From Diospyros lotus (lineage: Eukaryota; Streptophyta; Magnoliopsida; Ericales; Ebenaceae): a DNA stretch of 64,000 nt. The notes below the pieces were generated by a model. It worked only from the letters and a program-made list of their open reading frames with translations. It did not search any database and was not told the origin of the DNA. Numbering within the stretch: the stretch's first letter is position 1; each line of letters opens with the position of its first letter. The stretch covers positions 19,757,879-19,821,878 of the forward strand of contig NC_068340.1 in the NCBI RefSeq assembly GCF_014633365.1. Reading direction: 5' to 3'. The position numbers were made by a program, and so were the translations under genes. Shown here piece after piece: positions 54,901 through 64,000 of this stretch.

Positions 54901-57755
54901 CTTGAGAAGAAACACAATCCTTGGTCAAAGAGAAAATTTCCCTATCCAACAAGATCTCCATTATCCATTTCTTAAAATTAATCTCTCATTATGTTGGCAA
55001 TTCATGCCAATCTTCAAGAACCACTCATGGCCCTTGGATCAAGCCTTATTCCAAGACCAATTCTCAACCACTAGATTTCTTGAATTTTCAATTTCTCATC
55101 ATTTATTTAAATGGGACTATTTTCATATACATCACTTTGAAAGACATATTTCACATGATTTCTTATTTAATTTAATAAGATTATTTTCCATCATAATTGC
55201 ATGACAACTTTCCAATTTCTTTTCCCTTTACCTTATTTACCCTAATGATTACCCTCACTAAAGGCTAGAGTAACTCTTTTTCTAATCCTTTTTGATTTAC
55301 TTTAATCACTCTTTTTTACTCAAAATCTCCACCCACAAAATAATTCACACCTCTCTACTCCCAAGAATTCGCCAAGTATCATCCATGCACTTAATTTGGC
55401 AATTTATTATTTCTTTAATATCTCATCTTATTGAATGAGAACTTGCCAAGTGTCACTATTTGACACCCACTTTGCTGCCCATGCTCAATCTTGGCTATAT
55501 AATATTTCTCTATAAATTAATCAAAATTAAATCCTTCACATAGGATTTATTTACACATTTTCACCCATAATTTTTCTCTTTTAATGGGATAATATCCAAA
55601 TTATCATATTTCCCTTCTAAAGATATCTCAAATTTATAAACTTCCATCAGCCAACCTAGGATAATTTTGGAATGCCACATGCCCTTATTTTCATAATTTA
55701 TTTAATTAAATTCACACTCATACCTAGGGTGTTACACAATGCGACATATAAGGAATGCAATTGCTCTTGTAGCAGTAACATGATGGCAAGGCCCTTATAA
55801 GCCAAGCATCAAGCCATACTACGTCCACGTAAGAATTCAAACACATGAATGCTCTAATGCATATGCTCGCCTAACATACACAAGTTAGCACTCATAAGCC
55901 AACTGTGTCATGCCAATGTTCACGGTCCCATCACATACAAAGCATAACCCCCTAATGAATGCAACCCATGACCCATCATTATAATGCAAGATAAAATAAC
56001 ACACAATACCATACAACAGAACCACAACAATGCTATGACAAATGACATTCACATATCCTCAATTTTTTTTCCATTAAGGTTCTTGGCTCTTTCACAATTC
56101 ATATTTAAATAGGTTTTACTACATCAATTAAGGACAATTATTTATATGATGATAGCAATGCATCACACATGAGGTTCCTAGAATACGCTAACCATGGACA
56201 TTTCTTAACAACTTCCCAAATGATTAACATCTTGCTTCCTCATGCAATTCACTTACACTATTATCACATGAAACCCATGTATATACATATATGAATCTTC
56301 GACCATGTCCTATCATTTTAGAGGATTGAGTGGTATTAACGGAAGCATTTAATAATAATTTATCTTAATAATCATACTTAATTTGGATTGAGAAAAGCCT
56401 TAACCAACTCAAATAATAACCAAATTATATTATATTATATATCAAATTGAATCCCTCGAAGTCTAGTTTATAACGCTTCAAACGGATCTTAATTCTGACT
56501 TCTACATCAAAAGTTATGACCAAAATAGCGTAACATGTGCAGTGTTGACAGAAATCGCTAAGTCGACTTAAGGAGAAAATAAGTCGACTGAGGCTAAGTC
56601 AACTTAGGGGAAAATTAAGTCGACTTATCTAAGAACAGGGAGAAAAATGACTACAATAACAAGCCTTTACCGAGTCGACTTAACCCATAGATAAGTCGAC
56701 CCGACGCAATAAAAAACAAACGAAATGAATACCAAACACAGCAAAACCCCCTCATCTAGCTTCCTAACCCACAAATGTCATTCCATGAACGAAAAATGGG
56801 GTGAAATATACCCCATGGAGACTTTCAAAGAGACCCAAAACCATCTCAAATGGGAAAACGCACAAGTTAAGAAATTAATGCAACATTTACAACCAAATGA
56901 GAGAAGCCATTTTATCAAAAATGATTTCAACACAATGGAGAAGACAACATCTTGCATCAAATGAAAAAAAAAAAAAAAAAGAGAAAAAGAAACTTGAATA
57001 AAATGAAATTTAAGTTTAAGTAGAACTTGCATTTGATGATGAAAATCGATGAGAAGAAGAAGAAGAAGAAAAAGAAGAAGAAGAAGAAGTCTCTTCCAAT
57101 TGCATCCTTGAAACCCCCATCAATAAGAAGAAGAAAATTGAAGAAAAAGAAGAAAATGAAGAAAAAAGAGGAGAAGCCACAGTTAGGAGAAGAAGAAGAA
57201 GAATAAGGGAGAGATAAGGCAGCATGGGGAGAAAAAGAGGAGGAGTGGGCTGCCAACCAACCCCTTGAAAATTACCATTCTGCCCTCCACTCACACACAC
57301 AACACAAAATATCCTTATGCCCCTTATGGTCATTTTGCATTTTTTTTTCTCATTTTCTTTTTCAAACCAATTATGCAAATTCCCTTTTTTACCTCACCCT
57401 TGTTCATAAAGCATGCCCATTTTTGACATTTGCCTTTTTTCTTTCTTTTTCTATTTATTTCATTCAATCCACTTAAATATATGGGCTCAAGCTCACTCAC
57501 TAGCCCAATTCAAAGTGGCCCATTTCCATAATAGGCCCCAATCAAAATCATTCTCATTTAATTAATATACAACCCACTAATGCATGGGCTTAGGCCCAAA
57601 TGAGCAACCCAATCCATTAAATTAAGCACATAATTTACTTACATGAATTTTGTCACATAAAAATATTTTTCACATTTAATTTAATAGGGGAAAAATCTCC
57701 CATGCTCAAAAATAAAATATTAATAAACTCTTAGACCCACTGACGAGTCGTTATA
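51992..57755 (-). mobile_element. Solo LTR, Del/Tekay-like, TSD GCTCC, split by another LTR
   Basis: GCTCC flanks it at 51987-51991 and 57756-57760. On the minus strand it begins TATAACGACTC (TG to TA change) at 57755 and ends CCTTGATA at 51992. Without the nested LTR and its duplication it is about 3.1 kb. The right part (55742-57755) carries a GAA-rich tract (57052-57090), equivalent to the CT-rich block of the copy at 27615. It belongs to the same family as 27615-30289 and 46971-49927. Confidence 0.85.
53081..55736 (-). mobile_element. Solo LTR nested in the previous one, 2656 bp, TSD CAATG
   Basis: TGTAACACTCC at the left and GGGTGTTACA at the right form inverted ends, with CAATG at 53076-53080 and 55737-55741. 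Minus orientation is favoured because that gives a TGTAACACCCTAGG start and a GGAGTGTTACA end. No internal domains. It inserted after the surrounding LTR. Confidence 0.8.
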
Positions 57756-60165
57756 GCTCCAAATATGGGCCTTAGCTAAGAAGGAAAGGATACGAGCTGT
57801 CGATCCCGAAAAGGAACGGTCGCCTAAGAGGTAGTCACCCATGTAATGATTGGTCCTTCCGTAGGTACACACTTTCCACTTATGCCTTGTTGAAACTCTC
57901 ATACCTCAGACTCGTGTAGGAAACATTGATTAATTGCTTAGCATAACTTGACCACAAAAAATCGTTCCAAAAACATTGAAGGGAATCAGTAATATGACGG
58001 TATGAGCAATTTTTTTTTTTTTTTTTTTACTGTGATGCACGATGTTATTGTGACCTACTAGGCCACTCTTATTGGTAGGTGCGCACACATGTATGTTTAT
58101 GAGTAACCGTAAGGAAATGGGTAAGGCAGTAGCGAGACATAGTAGGTAGTCGATCGTGGGTAAGGGAGTTGTTGGCCGGTGGCCAATAATCATCTGTTCT
58201 CTTCCCATCTGTCGGTCTCTTTGCTGGGAGCTCGATATCTGCTATATGTAGTAATGAAAAAATACATGTTAGATGTGTATTGATGAGCGCCTGAGGATTC
58301 GAGTAAATGGAATGTAATGGAGTAGATTGATCAAAGAATTATGGGTTTCCATGTGGCATTTTAGCATTTACTTGGGAGCAAAAAAGGCAGTCTGTAGGTG
58401 TTGAGGCTGAATTGTGTTATCTATAAACTCGTGGTAGCTGGAAATTTGGAATACTAGTGTAATGCCATTCGGGGAGTTTTCGCCCGGTGATTAGTATAAT
58501 TAGATTCTAGGAAAGTGCATAATTAAATGAACAAGGCCTAATAGATGAGGTCTAGGCGGTCCGCCTGAGACAACGATTTGATGGTTATGTCGCTATTGGA
58601 AACTCAAATGTGCTGGGAGGACGGGTGTATGAAGCATGATAACATAAGAAAGAATACCCAGGTGTAATTAAGGGGAGAGTTACCTTCTAAAGCAGAAGCT
58701 GAGGCTAGCGGTGGACTACTGCTTGAGCTCATTGACTGTTTAGCTCATTCAAGATTGTTTCTTGAGGTGAATTTATGTTATAAGAGTGAAGAAAAAAAAA
58801 TGGATTTAAGAGTGGGTAAGGATTGTTGCGCATGGAACGAGAAGGCTATCATTGGGTGTAGATATCCTGTTACCAGGTTAGCTAGAATAGTTTAATTGAT
58901 GATGTTTCGGGTTTGGCAGGGTGTTGGTGACACATATAAACCGCATGGTTTGGATAAACCAATGGTCTCTGATTAGAATTTACTTTTGGTCCCATTGTTG
59001 TCATATCAACCTAGTTGGCTAGTAAGGGAAATTTCCTGGTAACATTTGAGGTTAACTACTTCCACATCGAGTGACCTAAAGGATGTGATTTCTGGTAAGT
59101 TGCCTATTAGTATTAGAGGCTGGAAGAGGGAATGAGACGTTTCTACCTCAGGTATTTACTATACTGTGTGGGTTGTTGCTATAGTATATATACAATGAAT
59201 TGGAATGAAATGAATGATCGATTAATAGTTTTTCTTAGTCAATTAATGATATAAATACAAAGACTTGTCATTTTGATTCAAATTTATTACTTGATTAAAG
59301 GATATAGTTACTTGAGTAATGTTATTTCATCATATATTTAAATAAAATAAGTATATAATCAATTAATCCCTTACATGTTCAGTTCAAATCTTACTCGATT
59401 AAAAGAATAAGTTAGTCGAGTACAACATTTATTACTTAACTAAATATTTTCTTACTCGATTAAATGATAATTTACTCTTTATTAATCATATATATTAGTT
59501 AATTGATTTTCAAGTTACAATATATCTTATTTTCAAAACATTCTAATTCTAGTCGAGCCAAACACCAAGCTACTTAAAAATAGCTCGCCTCATTTGCGAC
59601 CCTACACATAAGAAAGCATAAAGACTTGGGAGGCCAATTTTGAATCATATGTGGTCTTCATGAAAGTGGCCTAAAAGTGATGCAATTTACCCTATTTTTT
59701 AATAGAAAGCATGACATTGCCTACTTAATTTCAATTTCCATCTTGTAAAACTTCTATTTTGGAAAGACACATTTCTATGAAAATTACTTTTGTGAAGCTC
59801 AAATTTTCCTTATTGCTTCTATAAAAAAATAAAAATGATTATCTCCTTTTATTAAAGGGTATTTTATTAAACAAGTGTAAAAACTTAAATTTAATAAGAA
59901 GGATAACATACTAAAAATGTTAAAAAAAAAAAAAAATCATACTTCCCCTCCATGCATGCATCCCAAATTGGAATGTAATTAGAAAAATGAGGGTAAAGGA
60001 GGGGACGAGTGAGAAGGTAGCAAATGATGAATAACAGTAATAAACTCAAAAAAAGAAAAAAAAAAAAGAATGTTGTGATCACAAGGCCCTGCATATTTAA
60101 TAGAAGCCTCTGTCCATTGAACATCGTATGGGGCCAATTTCTGAGTTGATAAATATTTAAGCTGC
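57756..60165. other. No convincing gene; probable decayed TE DNA
   Basis: The 57780-59180 part has moderate GC but only short frames. A T run lies at 58010-58028, and an A run interrupts AT-rich DNA at 59920-59935. No ends, LTRs or domains could be fixed. Confidence 0.35.
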
Positions 60166-60692
60166 TTAGGTTCCATTCTCTTTGTTATTTTTAAGTTATT
60201 TTTAATTTTTAATTTTTTAAAATATTAAAAATGCGTTCTCTTTATTATTTTTAAAAATATATTTTTAAAAATAAAAAATATATATAAAAAAACTCAAAAT
60301 AACAAAAAATTATTTTGAGAGTTTTCATCCAAAATAAATTCTAAACACAAAATATATTTATTTATTTATTTAATCATATTTTATTATTATAATAAAAAAA
60401 TATTACAAAATTCATTAACTTTAAATTGTATATATTTTTTTAATAATATATTAACATTAAATATTTCTAATTTACTAAATAATCAAATTTATTGAATAAA
60501 ATATTATTAGAAAATTATTTTTAAAATTTTAAAGAAAACATGTTTTCTAATTTTCTGTTTTGAAAAATAATTTTTCAAAATAACAAAAAAAATACGTTTT
60601 TAATTTTCTAAAACAGACTATCTAAACATAAAATTAAAAATAAATTTAAAACTTAAAACTAAAAATTAAAAAATAAAAAAAACGCAACCTTA
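60166..60692. mobile_element. MITE-like element, about 527 bp
   Basis: The left end TTAGGTTCCATTCTCTTTG and right end AAAAAACGCAACCTTAA are imperfect inverted repeats (AGGTT-CGTT core), with TTA/TAA outside. The interior is non-coding and very AT-rich. Related to 25013-25525. Confidence 0.5.
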
Positions 60693-61115
60693 ACTTTCCA
60701 CTTGAAGCTCATGCATAGCCAATAGCCATGGCCCATGGGGATGCAAATCAGGCAATATTATTTAATATGTCTAATGAGTCAGATTTTTAATATAGGCTGG
60801 GTCGGACCCTAAAGGGACACGACCTTATGGTTTGGTTAGAATGAGCCCTGGGCAAATCTAGTCTAACTATATGGGTCGGGCCCTTATATTTTTATTCTTG
60901 AAATTTTTATTTCTTTTTAATTTGGAATTGGTTGAGTAAGCCAAATGAGTTATGAGTCGAGTTGAGTCAAGATCTGAAAATTTTAATTAAGTTAGGCCTT
61001 CGATCGAATATTATATGCTGAACACAATAACAAGTTAAGTCAAGCTGTGCTTTTTCACGGGCTCGACTCAATGGCTCATGAGAAGCACAAGCTATTTGGC
61101 ATAACTAGACCAACT
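60693..61115. other. No gene seen
   Basis: Mixed-composition spacer. It includes GGTCGGGCCC and repeated GAGTCAAG phrases near 60850-61000. Nothing recognised. Confidence 0.35.
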
Positions 61116-62620
61116 TTAGCCTATTAGATTGGGAGCCAATCAAATGGTTTGGTTCAAGAAAAAGATTGGATATGCATATAAATTGATCAAAATCAACCAA
61201 TTTATATATATATATATATATATTTTATCTTTGATAAACATTCTATATCTAGTTCTAATTTGTATGTCTTGCAACTAAGCGACTTGAAAATCTTAATTAA
61301 TTTTTTGTTGTTAATAATTAAATTTGAACATTTGACTTCATGCTCTCATGTTATTTTAATTGTTTTCAATATTTTTTGAATATTATTTTAAGTAATGTTC
61401 AATAAATTCGAATAAGGATGAACAATGTAATATTAATTTAATATATTAGAGATCTAGATATGAATCTTCAAACTAGTAATTCGACCCATAACCCTATCCC
61501 AATCGATTTCATGACCGATCCAAATTTAATAATAATCCCCATCTTAATAAGGAAAGCTCTTCTGGGCCAACCATGAGAGATATAGAAAAGAATAAACAAT
61601 TAAGGACACAACCAAATCGCTAAGAAGACATTAAAAACCCTAAAATCAAATGGGAAAGCAAAATAAGATAACATCAAAATCTCACAAGATCATTATTTCA
61701 TTACCCCAAGGCTTCAGTTTTTAGAGCAGATTCATAAAATAACATTAATTTTATTTTCTGTTCTTTATGTCTAGCACAGATGCAGCAAGCATGCAAATGT
61801 AAGTAGCTGCACTTTCTGTGGCGGTTTCCGACTGCTGCCGGCGGAGTTAATTCTCGGTTGAAGGTGCTCGGGGTGGCCCTGGACATCCACGGACACAGAT
61901 CCCTGAAAGGCAAGCGCAAATTGCACAACTTTTACAGATAGGCCAGCAATCTTTGCTTTGTTTGCAGTGTGGCAGTTCATCCAGCTGACCTCCTTCCACC
62001 ACCATCACCACCTCCCCTAACCAACCTGGAACCGTATGTTTAATTTGCAGTGAAATCTCAGTATATATAATAATAATCAAAGTTATATTCTAGTAGTAGG
62101 CGGTATTGTTGGTGAGTCTCAGATCTCGAGTTGAGTCTCGTGAGCTGACTCAATTAATGCTCCCTCTATGAAGTCTCGATTGAGTACGTAGTATAATATT
62201 ATTGTATTGTAGGTAGAATGCTTGGAGGAAGAGAGAAAAACCTGCAGAAGCAATGGCTAGAAGCACCATTATAGTTAGCGCAGTGAAGTTGCTGGATGAA
62301 GCCTTTCCAATCGCCATCTCTGAGAGATATGGCCATATGTAAATTCCCATCTCTTCAACACACATATATATAGAGGCCAAGCTGGTGAAATTGGAAAGAG
62401 ATGATACAGAAGTGATTGATGTATCTAACATCAGTTTCCCACAAATTAAGCAAAACAATTAATGTTGTTACCAAGTTTGTATGCGAGAGGGTAAGTAGAA
62501 GCCTACGGATACTTGGTAGGACATTTGACATTTAATTACTTACCTATTATTATACTTCTCCTTACATTGAATCAAAAACCACTACTTATATTCTAGATAG
62601 TTCTGAACATCTACACACAT
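61116..62620. repeat. Segmental duplication, copy 2 (partner 31994-34441)
   Basis: Collinear with copy 1 but without the solo LTR and without about 330 bases in the 3' flank. An AT microsatellite at 61203-61223 marks that difference. Confidence 0.85.
61847..62317 (-). CDS. Small secreted cysteine-rich peptide, copy 2 (two exons)
   Basis: Exon 1 (62317-62242) encodes MAIGKASSSNFTALTIMVLL and AIASA, a signal peptide. Exon 2 ends at 61847 with the same eight-cysteine pattern as copy 1 and the STEN ending. Two acceptors keep the frame: GGAG/GTCAG (exon from 61989, product 72 residues) or TTCCAG/GTTGG (from 62025, product 84 residues). The longer form adds WLGEVVMVVEGG. A 19-base insertion relative to copy 1 sits between these acceptors and is what brings the upstream one into frame. 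Most differences from copy 1 in the mature peptide are surface-type residues, and all cysteines are kept. The TATA box and likely polyadenylation signal (61750-61755) are conserved. Family not recognised. Confidence 0.6.
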
Positions 62621-62889
62621 TTTTTTTTTTTTCTATAAGATATATTGATAGAAAAAACTGTCAATCATCTACAAATTAGACTAAGGCATCTGCCAAGTAA
62701 CCATAAAGAAAATAAGCAAAAGCCAAACCACAACAAAGACCACAAAACCTAACACAAAACTAACCTTATGACATATAAACATAAAATATGAGGAAGGTTA
62801 GAACTGTCAGACTGGATCATTAATAATTGGACCCTTACATGAGAACATTTTTGGCTCTCTCAATGGCATTATTTTTTTTCCTCTCCTTT
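62621..62889 (-). other. Possible LINE 3' fragment
   Basis: A T run (62621-62632) followed by CTATAAGATATATTGATAG, read on the minus strand, looks like a transcript end plus poly(A). It begins exactly where collinearity with copy 1 stops. No coding domain and no target duplication were found, so this is weak. Confidence 0.25.
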
Positions 62890-63875
62890 TTTAAGGCGAT
62901 TTCTTTAACATTTAGCGGCAGTTATTCAAAATTGTTGAAAAATTCATTAAAAACTTAATTTTACAACGATTTTCAAAAAAATCATCGCAAAATATAATTT
63001 TTTAAGCAATTTAGCGGCGATTTTCAGAAATCGCCACTAAATTTTAAAAATAATTAAATAATTAAATAAAAATTAAATTAATATTTGCTACGATTTTTTA
63101 AAATCGTCTGAAAATATAATTTTTTAAGTAATTTAGCGATGATTTTTAGAAATCGTCGTTAAATTAAAAAATAATTAAATAATTAAAAATAAAAATTTAT
63201 TAAAAAATTTAATTTTAAAAAAATAAAAAAACATGCAGCAAAATTTTAATAATTTTAAAATGAAATTTTAAAAAATATATAAAATCTTAATTTTATTTTT
63301 TAATCAATTAATTTATTTAATTTAATCTAATTAATTTATTTAAAATTTATTCTATTATCCTTTTAAAAAATAATCCATTAATTTATGTTTTTCAGTTTAT
63401 ATTAAAAAAATATAAAATATAATTATGGAAAATGGGATTGGTTTAGTATATAATTTATATGCGCGAATAATTTATAAGGAGACTTCACAGATCAATTGGT
63501 CTCGCATGCACACGCGTGTACGGGAGGTTGCGAGTTCGAATCAAGGAAAATGAGAGACTTGAAAATTAAATTTCCAGCATAGCCACACGTACCACGTGGC
63601 TTGTGCGGGCCTGCGCCCGCACTCGGCCTTTCCGCTTATAAACTGGTGTTGTAATAGCAGCAGTTTTAAAACTGCTGTTAAAATTCAAAAATTTTGAATT
63701 TTTTTGAAAATTCAATATTTTACACGGCGATTATTTTAGCAATTGCTGAAAATCGTCGTTAAATGCTTCACGATGCCTAATATAACGGCTTGATTATGTT
63801 AACCGTCGCAAAATTAAAAAAAATCGCTGCAAAATATAAAAAAAATTGTCGCTAAATGCTAATTTTTTTGTAGTG
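62890..63875. mobile_element. CACTA-like element related to 8864-9977, left end not found
   Basis: It is filled with TTTAGCGGCGATTTTC / AATCGCCACTAAATT units, as in 8864-9977, and ends AATTTTTTTGTAGTG at 63875, an inverted CACTACAAAAAAA terminus. No matching CACTA start lies upstream, where a T-rich stretch occurs instead. A GC-richer internal block at 63490-63640 contains a box B-like GAGTTCGAATC. Confidence 0.65.
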
Positions 63876-64000
63876 ACTAGCACATACTCTGAGCTAGAGT
63901 TATCTGTCTTGTCTGATGCAGAATCGTCATCCTCCACAATACCTCTTTTACGCTTGTCTACTATATTCATCTCTACCCCATCTGTTCTACTCCTTTAATA
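63876..64000 (-). other. Coding-like fragment at the window edge
   Basis: On the minus strand an open frame from ATG at about 63970 reads MNIVDKRKRGIVEDDDSAS and then DKTDNSSSEYVL up to the CACTA terminus. It has a basic cluster followed by an acidic Ser-rich stretch, resembling disordered nuclear-protein sequence. It may be an exon or captured gene piece interrupted by the CACTA element, but it is too short to assign. Confidence 0.3.

Noticed and set aside
56957..57378. Minus-strand ORFs rich in Phe and Ser
   Set aside because: Produced by the GAA repeat in the large LTR, not by a gene.
58370..58450. Possible copia RNase H remnant (TTGGGAGCAAAAAAGGCAG, then a GTTGAGGCTGAATTG segment)
   Set aside because: Only a few residues resemble WxxKKQ...EAE, with a deletion between them. 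No other copia domain, LTR or primer site nearby.
63525..63545. GAGTTCGAATC box B-like motif suggesting a tRNA or SINE
   Set aside because: No box A at the right distance and no cloverleaf pairing. It lies inside CACTA-like repeat DNA.

Overview
The window is AT-rich intergenic DNA from a flowering plant, probably a dicot, built almost entirely of nested transposable elements. The signs are retrotransposons with plant-type tRNA-Asp and initiator-tRNA-Met primer sites, CACTA, hAT-like and MITE elements, very long Del/Tekay-style LTRs, and a two-exon secreted cysteine-rich peptide gene. The species cannot be named from the sequence. Only two ordinary host genes are visible, and they are duplicates of each other.

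Region 1 (1-7554) is most of a young non-autonomous Athila-like (Ty3/gypsy) element. The window starts inside its 5' LTR, and the 3' LTR runs 5633-7554. A tRNA-Asp primer site and a gag-like ORF with a CCHC knuckle are present, but there is no pol. Where pol should be lies a cassette with promoter-like sequence, an intact 181-codon ORF resembling the zinc-finger nucleic-acid-binding protein of Betaflexiviridae plant viruses, and an intronless full-length LOG (cytokinin-activating enzyme) ORF broken by one TAG. A repeated hairpin element follows. This gag + virus-like RNA-binding protein + cytokinin-enzyme combination is the outstanding feature of the window.

Region 2 (7555-18618) holds the tail of an LTR into which the Athila-like element inserted, a 1.1 kb CACTA element with TSD GGT (8864-9977), repeat-rich LTR-like DNA, a decayed minus-strand Ty1/copia element (11503-16539, TSD CATTA) itself interrupted by a 1.34 kb insertion, and a relic of a CACTA transposase (about 17280-18093).

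Region 3 (18619-31990) is a minus-strand Del/Tekay-like LTR split by a 7.3 kb CACTA element (19297-26570), which contains another degenerate LTR, and by a 2.7 kb solo LTR (27615-30289, TSD GGTTG). A CACTA-like repeat edge follows.

Region 4 (31994-35180) is copy 1 of a duplicated block with a secreted cysteine-rich peptide gene whose intron holds a solo LTR, followed by a small hAT-like element with an 8-bp TSD. Copy 2 lies at 61116-62620.

Region 5 (35371-46046) is a degenerate Tat-lineage Ty3/gypsy element with gag, protease, RT-RNase H, a second RNase H and integrase, all with stops. An antisense, apparently intron-bearing gene lies downstream of pol, and the 3' LTR is truncated.

Region 6 (46971-57755) is a stack of large LTRs, including one solo LTR (TSD GCTCC) split by another (TSD CAATG). 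The rest is unassigned DNA, a MITE, copy 2 of the peptide gene, a CACTA-like terminus ending at 63875, and a coding-like fragment at the window edge.
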